64,000 bases of DNA, taken from assembly GCF_903645325.1 (NCBI RefSeq), contig NZ_CAHJXQ010000008.1, positions 41,572-105,571 on the forward strand. Direction: 5' to 3'. The DNA comes from Microbacterium tenebrionis (lineage in GTDB: Bacteria > Actinomycetota > Actinomycetes > Actinomycetales > Microbacteriaceae). How positions within the stretch are numbered: position 1 is the first letter of the stretch; every line of letters begins with the position of its first letter. The position numbers and the translations under genes are program-made. The notes beneath the pieces were generated by a model. The model saw only the letters and a list, made by a program, of their open reading frames with translations. It was not told the origin of the DNA and ran no database searches. Below, in pieces: positions 11,712 through 19,623 of this stretch.

Positions 11712-13001
11712 ATGACCACTCAGACCGTCCCTCCCGCGTCGCCGGTTCCGCCCGCGGCGCCTGCCCCGGCGAAGACTCCGCCGCTGCGCATCCTGATGAC
11801 CGTCCTGCATCTGGCAGGGCTCGGCGTCATCGGCGCATTCGCCCTCACGATGCTCTCGGGGCTGCTGGGCCTGGGGCTCGGCCTCATCCTCGTCGTCGGT
11901 GTCGGACTGCTCTTCCTTGTCGGCTTCGTGTACCTCTTCTACGCGACCGCATGGTTCGAGGTCGCCCGCGCCAGCAGCCTGTACCGTCTCGATCTTCCTC
12001 CGCTGCGCTGGCGCGGCAGCCCGCACACCGGTTTCGGCGGGTGGCTGCACTCGCTGTGGCGGCAGCTGATCGACGGGCGCACGTGGCGCGCGATCGCGAA
12101 CTTCGTCATCGCGTGCATCATGGGTGCGATCGTCCTGCGCCTGTTCGAGGGCATGATCCGCTCGGCCATCGCGGCTTTCGCGCCCCTCACGGGCGCCGAG
12201 ACGGTCACCATCCCGTTCTTCGGGGCGGAGACGGCCATCGGCTGGGCACCGGTGCTCGGTGCGATCGGCGTGGTGGTGTCTGCTGCGGCGATCGTGGGTC
12301 TGGCGCTGCTGCACCGTGTGCTGACCCGGGCGATCGTCGTCGCGAACCGCGAGGCCGAGCTCACCGAGCAGGTGCGCACGACCAGTGCGCAGCGCGAGGG
12401 CGCCGTCCGCGCGGCCGATGTCGAGCGCACCCGCATCGAGCGCGACCTGCACGACGGCGTCCAGCCTCGGCTGGTCTCGGTCGGAATGACGCTCGGGCTC
12501 GCCCAGCAGAAGATCGACACGGACCCGGATGCCGCCAAGCAGCTGATCGGCGAGGCGCACACCTCGACGAAGGCGGCGATCACGGAGCTGCGGCAGCTCG
12601 CCCGCGGCATCCATGCGTCCGTGCTCGATGACCGGGGACTGGATGCCGCGCTCTCCGCTCTCGCCAGCAGGTCGCACATCCCCGTGAGCCTCGACGTGCG
12701 CATGAATGGGCGGTGCAGCCGGGATGCCGAGGCGGCCGTGTACTTCTCGATCGCCGAGTCGCTGACCAACGCCGCCAAGCACTCGCGGGCGAGCGAATGC
12801 CGGGTCGTGGTGCGGCTCCGCGAAGGCGGAACGCTCTGGGCGCGGGTCGAGGACAACGGCATGGGCGGCGCGCAGGTGCAGCCCGGCGGGGGACTCGACG
12901 GGGTGTCGAACCGGGTGCTCGCGGCCGGCGGCACCTTCCGGCTGGACAGCCCGCAGGGCGGTCCGACGTCTCTGGAGGTGAGCGTGCCATGCGCATCCTG
13001 A
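11712..13001 (+). CDS. Sensor histidine kinase (HisKA_3/NarL type)
   Basis: The 429-residue membrane kinase has an N-terminal sensor region with about four membrane helices (residues 25-75 and 130-205), then a short coiled coil. The HisKA_3 phosphorylation motif IERDLHDGVQPRL carries the phospho-acceptor His near 248. The ATPase N-box is FSIAESLTNAAKHS and the G-box is GGGLDGVSNRV. The first helices resemble the sensor domain (DUF1707/PspC neighbours) of envelope-stress kinases. TACCTT at 11700-11705, 6 nt before ATG, suggests a leaderless mRNA. It overlaps the regulator gene by 13 nt. Confidence 0.9.
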   Translation: MTTQTVPPASPVPPAAPAPAKTPPLRILMTVLHLAGLGVIGAFALTMLSGLLGLGLGLILVVGVGLLFLVGFVYLFYATAWFEVARASSLYRLDLPPLRWRGSPHTGFGGWLHSLWRQLIDGRTWRAIANFVIACIMGAIVLRLFEGMIRSAIAAFAPLTGAETVTIPFFGAETAIGWAPVLGAIGVVVSAAAIVGLALLHRVLTRAIVVANREAELTEQVRTTSAQREGAVRAADVERTRIERDLHDGVQPRLVSVGMTLGLAQQKIDTDPDAAKQLIGEAHTSTKAAITELRQLARGIHASVLDDRGLDAALSALASRSHIPVSLDVRMNGRCSRDAEAAVYFSIAESLTNAAKHSRASECRVVVRLREGGTLWARVEDNGMGGAQVQPGGGLDGVSNRVLAAGGTFRLDSPQGGPTSLEVSVPCAS

Positions 13002-13672
13002 TCTGCGAGGACTCGGTCCTCCTTCGCGAAGGGCTCGTCAGGCTCCTCGAGGATTCCGGTCACACCGTTGTCGCGGCTCTCGCCGACACCGAGACGCTGA
13101 CCGAGGCGGTGCGGACCACGAACCCCGAGCTCTGCATCCTTGATGTGCGCCTCCCTCCGACGTTCACCGACGAGGGCATCCGCGCAGCGCTCGGACTGCG
13201 GGCCACGCATCCTGACCTTCCTCTGCTGGTGCTCTCGCAGTACGTCGAGGAGCGGTACGCCAGCGACCTCATCGCAGCACAGGGAGGTCCGCTCGGCTAC
13301 CTGCTGAAGGATCGGGTGGCGGACGTGGCCGAGTTCGTGGCGTGCGTGGAGCGGATCGCCGAGGGGGCGACGGTGCTCGACCCCGAGGTCGTGGCCCAGC
13401 TGCTCACGCGTCGAAACCGCGATGATCGGATGCTGCAGCTGACGGAGCGCGAACGGACCGTGCTCGCCCTGATCGCCGAGGGCAAGTCGAACCAGGCGAT
13501 CGCCGGGCTCCTGTTCCTCTCCGAGGCGAGCGTCGAGAAGAACATCACCTCCATCTTCCAGAAGCTGGGCTTCGAACAGGACGAGTCGGGCAACCGGCGC
13601 GTGCTCGCAGCACTGGCGCACATCGAGAATTCGGGCGGAAGCGCGCCCACGCAGACAGGAGCAGAACGATGA
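12989..13672 (+). CDS. LuxR/NarL-family response regulator
   Basis: The 227-residue regulator has a receiver domain with the acidic pair in ICEDS, the phospho-acceptor Asp in CILDVRLPP (about residue 52) and the conserved Lys in YLLKD. A C-terminal LuxR helix-turn-helix (LTERERTVLALIAEG...SEASVEKNITSIFQKLG) follows at about 150-205. A CTGGAGG ribosome-binding site lies inside the kinase gene, 9 nt before ATG. It is presumably phosphorylated by the upstream kinase and may control the DUF4097 gene that overlaps it by ATGA; this is inferred from context. Confidence 0.92.
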   Translation: MRILICEDSVLLREGLVRLLEDSGHTVVAALADTETLTEAVRTTNPELCILDVRLPPTFTDEGIRAALGLRATHPDLPLLVLSQYVEERYASDLIAAQGGPLGYLLKDRVADVAEFVACVERIAEGATVLDPEVVAQLLTRRNRDDRMLQLTERERTVLALIAEGKSNQAIAGLLFLSEASVEKNITSIFQKLGFEQDESGNRRVLAALAHIENSGGSAPTQTGAER

Positions 13673-14481
13673 ACGAGCAGGAGAACACCGGCTTCAAGGC
13701 CGTGGCGATCGTCACGGCGGTGATCGGCGGCATCGCGCTCGCCGGTGCGGGGACGACCGCCGCGTTCGGCGCCGTGAACGCCGTCGTCGACCGAGCGGAT
13801 CGTTCCGCCACCGTCGACGCCAGCGGGGTCACCGACCTCGATGCCGACGTATCGGCCGGCGACGTCACGATCCGCTTCGGAGACGTCGACGAGGCCGAAC
13901 TGCACGTGACGGGGGGCGATCGCGACTGGAAGATCGAGCGCGACGGAGACACACTGCGGCTGCACAACCCGGATCGCTGGTGGGGCTGGGGCGGCGACTG
14001 GTCGTGGTTCGGCGACTGGAACAGCGACGCGAGCGTCGAGCTCGTGCTGCCGCAGGATCTGTCCGGTCTGGATGCCGCACTCGACCTCAGCGCGGGACGC
14101 CTGGACGTCGAGGGCGACTTCGGCGAGCTCGACGTCGATGTCTCGGCCGGGGCGCTGCGGCTGACGGGCAGTGCTGACTCGGTGAGCGCCGACATGAGCG
14201 CCGGCGACGCCGATGTCGAGATCGCCGACGCTGACACGGCATCCTTCGAGGTGTCCGCCGGCGAGTTCATCGCAACGCTCACCGGCTCGGCGCCCAGCGA
14301 GGTGAAGGTGGGCGTGAACGCCGGATCGCTCGAGCTGACGCTGCCCGACGTCGAGTACGACGTGACCCAGGATGTGAGCGCCGGATCGCTCGACAACGGG
14401 CTCAGGACCTCGTCGAGCGCCCGCAACGCGGTCGAGGTCGACCTGTCCGCCGGGAGCGTCGAACTCCGGGCTGCGGACTGA
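13669..14481 (+). CDS. DUF4097-family beta-strand repeat protein
   Basis: This 270-residue protein has one N-terminal membrane helix (about 10-35) and then repeated beta-strand units with the phrase D(V/L)SAG (VSAGDVTI, LSAGRLDV, VSAGALRL, MSAGDADV, VSAGEFIA, NAGSLELT, LSAGSVEL). This is typical of the DUF4097 'adhesin-like' beta-helix fold. A Trp/Gly-rich loop (WWGWGGDWSWFGDW) near residue 105 is unusual. It is translationally coupled to the two-component system and is probably exposed outside the membrane. The function is unknown. Confidence 0.85.
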   Translation: MNEQENTGFKAVAIVTAVIGGIALAGAGTTAAFGAVNAVVDRADRSATVDASGVTDLDADVSAGDVTIRFGDVDEAELHVTGGDRDWKIERDGDTLRLHNPDRWWGWGGDWSWFGDWNSDASVELVLPQDLSGLDAALDLSAGRLDVEGDFGELDVDVSAGALRLTGSADSVSADMSAGDADVEIADADTASFEVSAGEFIATLTGSAPSEVKVGVNAGSLELTLPDVEYDVTQDVSAGSLDNGLRTSSSARNAVEVDLSAGSVELRAAD

Positions 14482-14515
14482 TCAGCGTCGATTCGGATTT
14501 TCCGTCAAACTCCGG

Positions 14516-14521
14516 TAAAGT
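14516..14521 (+). promoter_or_regulatory. Probable -10 element for the tRNA-Ile/tRNA-Ala pair
   Basis: TAAAGT lies 13 nt before the mature 5' end of tRNA-Ile, a good match to the actinobacterial TAnnnT -10. The -35 element is not obvious. Both tRNAs lie within 175 nt, so one transcript is likely. Confidence 0.5.
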
Positions 14522-14534
14522 CTTGGAGGTTGAC

Positions 14535-14608
14535 GGGGCTATAGCTCAGGCGGTTAGAGCGCTTCACTGATAATGAAGAGGTCCCAGGTTCAAGTCCTGG
14601 TAGCCCCA
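14535..14608 (+). tRNA. tRNA-Ile (GAT)
   Basis: The acceptor arm GGGGCTA pairs with TAGCCCC. The anticodon arm is CTTCA-CTGATAA-TGAAG, giving anticodon GAT, and the T-arm is CCAGG-TTCAAGT-CCTGG. The length is 74 nt without CCA. The gene sits downstream of gyrA, as in many actinobacteria. Confidence 0.97.
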
Positions 14609-14635
14609 CCGTTCCCTCCAATTCAATACCCCTTC

Positions 14636-14708
14636 GGGGCCTTAGCTCAGTTGGTAGAGCGCCTGCTTTGCAAGCAGGATGTCAGGAGTTCGAATCTCCT
14701 AGGCTCCA
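14636..14708 (+). tRNA. tRNA-Ala (TGC)
   Basis: The acceptor GGGGCCT pairs with AGGCTCC and includes the G3:U70 wobble that identifies alanine tRNA. The anticodon arm CCTGC-TTTGCAA-GCAGG gives TGC, and the T-arm is AGGAG-TTCGAAT-CTCCT. The length is 73 nt, and CCA is not encoded completely. Confidence 0.97.
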
Positions 14709-14717
14709 CAGATACAT

Positions 14718-14838
14718 CGAAACGGGCCCCTGCCGCACGAGACTTGTGCTGGCAGGGCCTGTTTCGTCGTGCGAGACGGGGTCTGTTGCACGAAACAGGT
14801 CGTGGCACCGCCCGTCTCGTGCGGCAAGCCCCGTCTCG
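14718..14838. repeat. REP-like palindrome, copy A (49-bp unit plus 67-bp unit)
   Basis: Two adjacent imperfect palindromes fill the gap between tRNA-Ala and the opposing aroG gene. The second (14772-14838) is 67 bp and starts CGAGACGGGG, ending CCCCGTCTCG. It shares its layout with three other copies (37202, 39855, 55155). The first (14718-14766, CGAAACGGGC...GCCTGTTTCG) is a shorter 49-bp relative. The arms are about 28 nt with an 11-nt centre and a conserved TGCxGCACGA core. Confidence 0.85.
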
Positions 14839-14852
14839 ATGCGCGAGCGGCC

Positions 14853-15932
14853 TCAACCGCGCCGCCGCCGCACGCCCTCCGCGAGGGCCTCGAGGGCAGC
14901 GGTCGTGGCATCCCACCCCATGCAGGCGTCCGTCACGCTCTGGCCGTAGACGAGCCGGGTCCGGCCCGCAGCCACGTCCAGCTTCTGGGCGCCTGCGACG
15001 AGGTTGCTCTCGAGCATGACGCCGGCGATCGCGACGCCGTCGGTCGCGATCTGCTCGCCGAGCTCCGCCGCGACCAGCGCCTGACGCACGTGGTCCTTGC
15101 CGCTGTTGCCGTGGCTCGCGTCGATGATCACGCGCGGGATGAGCATCGCGGCCTCCAGTCGAGCGGCTGCCTCGGCGACGTGGGCTGCGTCGTAGTTCGG
15201 GCCGTCCGCTCCCCCTCGGAGAATGATCGACGTGTCGGGGTTGCCCGTCGTCGACACGAGGCTCGCACGGCCGTCGGCGCCGATCCCCAGGAACGCCTGC
15301 GGGGCGGATGCCGCGGCCGCAGCATCCAGCGCCACCTGGAGGCCGCCGTCCGTGCCGTTCTTGAAACCGATCGGCATGGATAGGCCTGATGCCAGCTGCC
15401 GATGGATCTGGCTCTCGGTGGTCCGCGCGCCGATCGCGCCCCACGTGATGAGGTCAGCGGTGTACTGCGGGCTGATCGGTTCGAGGAACTCCGTGGCGCA
15501 CGGCATCCCCAGAGCCGTCACATCGCGCAGGAACCCGCGGGCCATCCGCAGCCCCGCCTCGATGTCGTGACTGCCGTCGAGGTGCGGGTCGTTGATGAGG
15601 CCCTTCCATCCCACCGTGGTGCGCGGCTTCTCGAAGTAGGTGCGCATGACGATCAGCAGGTCGTCGCGGTGCTCCTCAGCCGCTCGAACGAGGCGTCCGG
15701 CGTACTCGAGTCCCGCCGCCGTGTCGTGGATCGAGCAGGGGCCGGCGACGACGAGCAGCCGGTCGTCCTCCCCCGCCATGATCGCCCTGACCTCGTCACG
15801 GGTGCGGGCGATGAGGCCGGCCCGCTCCTCCCCGATCGGAAGCTCGGCGGAGATGTCGCGGGGCGACGGGAGCGTCGTGAATCTCGAGACGTGCAGGTCG
15901 GCGGTGGTCTCGCTTGCGGTGATGGTGCTCAT
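14853..15932 (-). CDS. aroG: 3-deoxy-7-phosphoheptulonate synthase (class I DAHP synthase)
   Basis: The 359-residue enzyme condenses phosphoenolpyruvate and erythrose 4-phosphate, the first step of the shikimate pathway. Class I (AroF/G/H type) motifs are visible: VVAGPCSIHD (about residue 63), TYFEKPRTTVGWKG, PIGFKNGTDGG and IIDASHGNSGKDH, plus YGQSVTDACMGWD near the end. Which feedback type it is cannot be told from sequence by eye. The ATG is preceded by GAGGAAC. A leader peptide rich in aromatic residues and a stem-loop lie upstream, suggesting attenuation control. It converges on tRNA-Ala with palindromic repeats in between. Confidence 0.94.
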   Translation of the reverse strand: MSTITASETTADLHVSRFTTLPSPRDISAELPIGEERAGLIARTRDEVRAIMAGEDDRLLVVAGPCSIHDTAAGLEYAGRLVRAAEEHRDDLLIVMRTYFEKPRTTVGWKGLINDPHLDGSHDIEAGLRMARGFLRDVTALGMPCATEFLEPISPQYTADLITWGAIGARTTESQIHRQLASGLSMPIGFKNGTDGGLQVALDAAAAASAPQAFLGIGADGRASLVSTTGNPDTSIILRGGADGPNYDAAHVAEAAARLEAAMLIPRVIIDASHGNSGKDHVRQALVAAELGEQIATDGVAIAGVMLESNLVAGAQKLDVAAGRTRLVYGQSVTDACMGWDATTAALEALAEGVRRRRG

Positions 15933-15989
15933 GGGTCCTGTTCCTCGTGAGGGCGGACCCGGATGCAGAGCCCGCCGTAAACGGCGAAA

Positions 15990-16009
15990 GCCAGAGCGAA
16001 TGCTCTGGC
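15990..16009 (-). terminator. Attenuator stem-loop in front of the DAHP synthase gene
   Basis: GCCAGAGC pairs with GCTCTGGC around a 4-nt loop; on the transcribed strand it is followed by TTTCGCCGTTT. A second hairpin CGCCG-TTTA-CGGCG follows at 15973-15986. The word GGCTCTGG inside the leader ORF can pair with the 5' arm CCAGAGC, and CAGAGCCGA (about 16013-16021) can pair with TCGGCTCTG of the leader, so mutually exclusive folds are possible. This is inferred from base complementarity. Confidence 0.6.
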
Positions 16010-16037
16010 TCGTCGGCTCTGAAGGTGTCGGGATGCG

Positions 16038-16097
16038 TCAGATCATCGCCGGCCCCTCCAGAGCCGACTCGAAATACGCATACCAACGGGTTGTCAT
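16038..16097 (-). CDS. Aromatic leader peptide of the DAHP synthase gene
   Basis: A 19-codon ORF reads MTTRWYAYFESALEGPAMI and stops 106 nt before the aroG start. Codons 5, 6, 8 and 9 are W, Y, Y and F, exactly the pathway end products. A TAGTGT box (16105-16110 on the minus strand) lies 7 nt before the ATG, consistent with a leaderless transcript beginning at the leader ORF. Ribosome stalling on these codons would cover the segment that pairs with the downstream arms, as in known amino-acid attenuators. The ORF is too short for ordinary gene callers. Confidence 0.65.
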   Translation of the reverse strand: MTTRWYAYFESALEGPAMI

Positions 16098-16192
16098 GCG
16101 AAGAACACTACCCCATCGAGACACCAAGGCCGCGCCCGCTGCCCCGCTGCTCGATTCCTGATGGATGCCGCGACGTGTGGGATGCTGGGGCC

Positions 16193-17338
16193 ATGACTGC
16201 CCTTCCGCACGAACTTCCGCACGACGACGTCGACCCCGGCGGGCTGCTCGAGTACTCGGTGGTGTTCACGGACCGCTCGCTCAATCACATGTCCGAGCGC
16301 TTCGTGGCGGCGATGCAGCAACTGCTCGGCATCCTCGACGAGGCGTACAACGCGCACACCTCCGCGGTCGTCCCCGGCGGCGGTACGTACGCGATGGAGG
16401 CCGTCGCCCGTCAACTGGCAACCGGGCGCCGCACCCTCGTGATCCGAAACGGACTGTTCTCGTTCCGCTGGTCGCAGATTCTGGATGCCGCCGGCATCAG
16501 CGACGACGTCACCGTGCTCACCGCGCGCCCCGACGGCGACGACGTCCAGGCGGCGTGGTCGCCCGTCCCGATCGACGAGGCGGTGGCCGCCGTCCGCGCT
16601 CGCCGCCCGGAGGTCGTCTTCGCACCGCACGTCGAGACCGCGGCCGGGATGATCCTCCCCGACGACTACATCCGCGCGCTCGCCGATGCCGTGCACGAGG
16701 TCGGCGGTCTGTTCGTGCTCGACTGCATCGCCTCGGGCGCGATGTGGATCGACATGAAGGACCTCGGCGTCGACGTGCTGCTCAGCGCGCCGCAGAAGGG
16801 CTGGAGCGGAACACCTGCTGCGGGCTACGTCATGCTCAGCGAGGCCGGGCGGGAGGCCGTGACCACGCGCCCGTCCACGAGCTTCGCGATCGACCTCGCC
16901 AGGTGGCTCGCGATCGCCGACGAGTACCGGGCTGGTAGGCCTGCTTATCACGCGACGATGCCGACGGATGCCCTGGTGCGCAATCTCGCAGCCATGGTCG
17001 AGACGCGTGACCGGGGCTTCTCCGCCCTGAGAGACGCGCAGGTCGAGCTGGGGTCGCGCGTGCGCGAACTGCTGGCCGCGCGCGGGCTGCCGTCGGTCGC
17101 CGCGGACGGGTTCGCCGCCCCCGGCGTCGTCGTCGTGCACACCGATGACCCGGCTCTGAAGTCCGGCGCGGCGTTCAGGGAGCAGGGTCTGCAGATCGCG
17201 GCCGGCGTGCCGCTGCACTGCGACGAGCCCGAGGGGTTCTCGACGTTCCGCATCGGCCTGTTCGGACTCGACAAGTTCGCCGACGTCGACGGCACGGTCG
17301 CCCGCCTGGAGGCTGCGCTCGACGCGATGCATCGCTGA
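16193..17338 (+). CDS. Class V aminotransferase (alanine-glyoxylate/serine-pyruvate type)
   Basis: The 381-residue PLP enzyme has the fold-type I class V layout. The substrate/PLP loop is VVPGGGTYAMEAVARQ (about residue 60). HVETAAGM and the Asp in GLFVLDCIASGAMWID hold the cofactor, and the Schiff-base Lys is in LSAPQKGWSGTPA (about 205). This resembles alanine-glyoxylate, serine-pyruvate or pyridoxamine-pyruvate transaminases; the substrate cannot be assigned. GATGCT 6 nt before ATG could be a weak leaderless promoter. It is divergent from aroG. Confidence 0.85.
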   Translation: MTALPHELPHDDVDPGGLLEYSVVFTDRSLNHMSERFVAAMQQLLGILDEAYNAHTSAVVPGGGTYAMEAVARQLATGRRTLVIRNGLFSFRWSQILDAAGISDDVTVLTARPDGDDVQAAWSPVPIDEAVAAVRARRPEVVFAPHVETAAGMILPDDYIRALADAVHEVGGLFVLDCIASGAMWIDMKDLGVDVLLSAPQKGWSGTPAAGYVMLSEAGREAVTTRPSTSFAIDLARWLAIADEYRAGRPAYHATMPTDALVRNLAAMVETRDRGFSALRDAQVELGSRVRELLAARGLPSVAADGFAAPGVVVVHTDDPALKSGAAFREQGLQIAAGVPLHCDEPEGFSTFRIGLFGLDKFADVDGTVARLEAALDAMHR

Positions 17339-17447
17339 ACGCGGGTCGTCGGGCCGGAGGACTCGCGAGCGGTCGCGTCCGGTGAGTTGACGATTCACGC
17401 CACCTCCCGCGGAGAGGAATGCCTGCGGCGCCGAGTATGGTGAACCC

Positions 17448-17870
17448 ATGGATCTGCGCGTCGCTGCGTACGCCGTCATCACTGACGATGACGGCAGGGT
17501 GCTGTTGGCGCGCTGGACGGAGGGGCGCCGCGCCGCCTGGACCATGCCGGGCGGCGGGCTCGAACCGGGTGAGGATCCGGAGGACGCCGTGCGCCGCGAG
17601 GTCGACGAGGAGACCGGTTACGCGGTGCGCGTCGGCGAGCTGCTCGGCATCCACTCGCGCGTTATCCCGGCCGGACGCCGCACGCATCACGCGGATGCTC
17701 CGCTGCACACCCTGCGCATCGTCTACTCGGCGGACATCATCGGCGGCAGCCTCCGCTTCGAGGAGAACGGCTCGACCGACATGGCCGGATGGTTCACGCT
17801 CGACGAGGTCGCGAACCTGCAGCGCGTCAAGCTCGTCGACATCGCGCTGCGGATGGGCGGCGTTCTCTGA
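17448..17870 (+). CDS. NUDIX hydrolase
   Basis: The 140-residue NUDIX protein cleaves nucleoside diphosphate-linked substrates. The NUDIX box is complete: GGGLEPGEDPEDAVRREVDE followed by ETGY (about residues 36-59), which fits Gx5Ex7REUxEExGU. The substrate is not predictable. TATGGT at 17436-17441, exactly 6 nt before the ATG, indicates a leaderless transcript. It ends 7 nt from the opposing YbaK-like gene. Confidence 0.92.
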   Translation: MDLRVAAYAVITDDDGRVLLARWTEGRRAAWTMPGGGLEPGEDPEDAVRREVDEETGYAVRVGELLGIHSRVIPAGRRTHHADAPLHTLRIVYSADIIGGSLRFEENGSTDMAGWFTLDEVANLQRVKLVDIALRMGGVL

Positions 17871-17877
17871 CCGTCGA

Positions 17878-18390
17878 CTACTCCGGAACCGAGATGTCGG
17901 CGACCGTCGCGCCGTAGGCGGCGATGAGGTCGTCGGCATCCACGAACAGGCTGTAGCCGTGGGCGCCGGCACCCATCGCGATGCGCTGGCCGACGATCGA
18001 CTCATCGGCGTAGATCGGCCAGTCCGTCGTGCTGCCGATCGGCACGATGGTGCCGCGCTCGTAGCCGGTCGCCGCCAGGGCGAGCTCGGGCTCAGGGAGG
18101 CGCAGCTTGTTGACGCCGACGACGGCGCGCAGCTTGGGCCACGAGATCGATCGGCCGCCCGGGACCAGCGCGAAGAGATACGTATCGTCGCTGCGCTTCA
18201 CGACGAGGGTCTTGACGATGCCGGATGCCGGGATGCCGAGCAGCTCCGCCGCTTCGTGGAGACTGCGCGCGTTCGGCCGCTCGCGGATCTCGATCTCGAG
18301 ACCACGGGCGGCCGCGGCATCCCGGACGCGGGAAAGCCGCTCCGGCCCTTCGACGGGCTCAGGGCGCGGAGCGGCCGGTGCGGATGTCAC
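17878..18390 (-). CDS. YbaK/prolyl-tRNA editing domain protein
   Basis: The 170-residue YbaK/EbsC-like protein belongs to the family that deacylates mischarged tRNA. The core is visible: SLHEAAELLGIPASGIVKTLVVK (with the conserved Lys), YLFALVPGGRSISWPKLRAVVG and PIGSTTDWPIYADESI. The N-terminal PRPEPVEGPERL is encoded by a dispersed 19-bp repeat (18346-18364) and is not family sequence. The GTG start overlaps the upstream stop by 4 nt. Confidence 0.87.
   Translation of the reverse strand: MTSAPAAPRPEPVEGPERLSRVRDAAAARGLEIEIRERPNARSLHEAAELLGIPASGIVKTLVVKRSDDTYLFALVPGGRSISWPKLRAVVGVNKLRLPEPELALAATGYERGTIVPIGSTTDWPIYADESIVGQRIAMGAGAHGYSLFVDADDLIAAYGATVADISVPE
18346..18364. repeat. 19-bp repeat inside the YbaK-like gene N-terminus
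   Basis: CCCTTCGACGGGCTCAGGG is the exact reverse complement of the repeat at 2366-2384 after dnaA. It encodes PEPVEG in a non-conserved N-terminal extension. Confidence 0.6.
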
Positions 18391-18884
18391 GCGTCGGGCG
18401 CGGACAGCGGGTCGTCGGCGACCCAGAGCTCGTCGTCGGTGCGCAGCGCCTGCCAGGCGGCGTAGAGCACGCCGGCGGCCGCAGCGGCGCCGAGGACGAT
18501 CGCGATGATCGACCCGAGTCCCGGGCCCTGCTTCTTCTTGACGATGCGGCCTTTCGAGACGGTCAGTCCCTGGCGCTTCGCGTTGGCGACATCCCATGCC
18601 GACAGTGCGCTGCCGACGACACCGCCGACGATCGGCACGACCTTGTCGTCGACGACGTGACGGCCGAGCTTGATGCCGCGGTCGACGGTCGGGGCGACCC
18701 GGCGGTTGTAGGCATGCTGGACGATGGGAAGAACCTGCTCGCGGCCGACGTTGCCGAGCTGGCGACCGGCTTCACGAGCGATGTCGGCGGCGTGGCCGAC
18801 GAGCTCCTGCTGGTGCTCCCAGAGCTCGTTGGCGTCGTTCTGCAGACGGCGCAGCTGCTTCTTGCGCTTGCGGGTCAGACTCAC
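18387..18884 (-). CDS. Hypothetical membrane-anchored basic protein
   Basis: This 165-residue protein of unknown function begins with a basic coiled-coil-like segment (LTRKRKKQLRRLQNDANELWEHQQEL). The middle has short hydrophobic, glycine-rich stretches (DDKVVPIVGGVVGSALSAWDVANAKRQG). One C-terminal membrane helix lies at about 128-150 (SIIAIVLGAAAAAGVLYAAWQAL), with an acidic tail. The GTG at 18884 was chosen because AGGAGAA lies 6 nt upstream; a longer frame to 18950 has no such site. It is coupled to the YbaK-like gene by a GTGA overlap. Confidence 0.75.
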   Translation of the reverse strand: MSLTRKRKKQLRRLQNDANELWEHQQELVGHAADIAREAGRQLGNVGREQVLPIVQHAYNRRVAPTVDRGIKLGRHVVDDKVVPIVGGVVGSALSAWDVANAKRQGLTVSKGRIVKKKQGPGLGSIIAIVLGAAAAAGVLYAAWQALRTDDELWVADDPLSAPDA

Positions 18885-19042
18885 GATTGTTCTCCTGTCG
18901 ATGGGGAGTACGGGTTCACCATCTTGCCAGAAGAGTCTGAGTACCGGCACTGATTCTGCCGCCCCTTGTCACGACGGGACGTCCCCGCTATTGTCCGGCC
19001 CGGTTCCGGCCCCCGCGCCGCATGCTCTGCGAGAATGGACAC

Positions 19043-19600
19043 ATGCCTCAGCACTCTCACGTCGCAACTCTGCACACCAACCACGGCGACATCGTCATCA
19101 ACCTGTTCGGCGACCACGCCCCCAAGACGGTCAAGAACTTCGTCGGGCTCTCCGACGGCACGCAGGCCTGGACCGACCCGGCCACCGGCAAGCCCGGCGA
19201 GGGCGCGCTGTACACCGACGTCATCTTCCACCGCATCATCCCGAACTTCATGATCCAGGGCGGCGACCCCCTCGGTCAGGGCGTCGGCGGCCCCGGCTAC
19301 AACTTCAACGACGAGATCCACCCGGAACTGAACTTCAACGAGCCCTACATCCTCGCCATGGCCAACGCGGGTCTGCGCCGCAACGCCATCACGGGCGAGC
19401 TCGAGGGCACCAACGGCTCGCAGTTCTTCATCACCACCGACCCGACGCCGTGGCTGATGGGCAAGCACACGATCTTCGGCGAGGTCGCCGACGACGCCTC
19501 GAAGAAGGTCGTCGACGAGATCGCCGCCGTCCGCACCGGCGCCGGCGACCGCCCGGTCGAGCCCGTCGTGCTGCACTCCGTCGACATCGCCGCCGTCTGA
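19043..19600 (+). CDS. Cyclophilin-type peptidyl-prolyl cis-trans isomerase
   Basis: The 185-residue cytoplasmic cyclophilin has no signal peptide. The catalytic region is VIFHRIIPNFMIQGGDPLGQG (about 64-84) with the active Arg in FHR. GTNGSQFFITTDPTPWLMGKHTIFGEV (about 125-151) forms the rest of the pocket. It catalyses proline isomerisation in folding. The ATG at 19043 is preceded by GAGAAT 6 nt upstream, suggesting a leaderless mRNA; the ORF open from 19022 adds only MLCENGH. Confidence 0.95.
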   Translation: MPQHSHVATLHTNHGDIVINLFGDHAPKTVKNFVGLSDGTQAWTDPATGKPGEGALYTDVIFHRIIPNFMIQGGDPLGQGVGGPGYNFNDEIHPELNFNEPYILAMANAGLRRNAITGELEGTNGSQFFITTDPTPWLMGKHTIFGEVADDASKKVVDEIAAVRTGAGDRPVEPVVLHSVDIAAV

Positions 19601-19623
19601 CGCGATAAGCCTGGCCGATCCGG

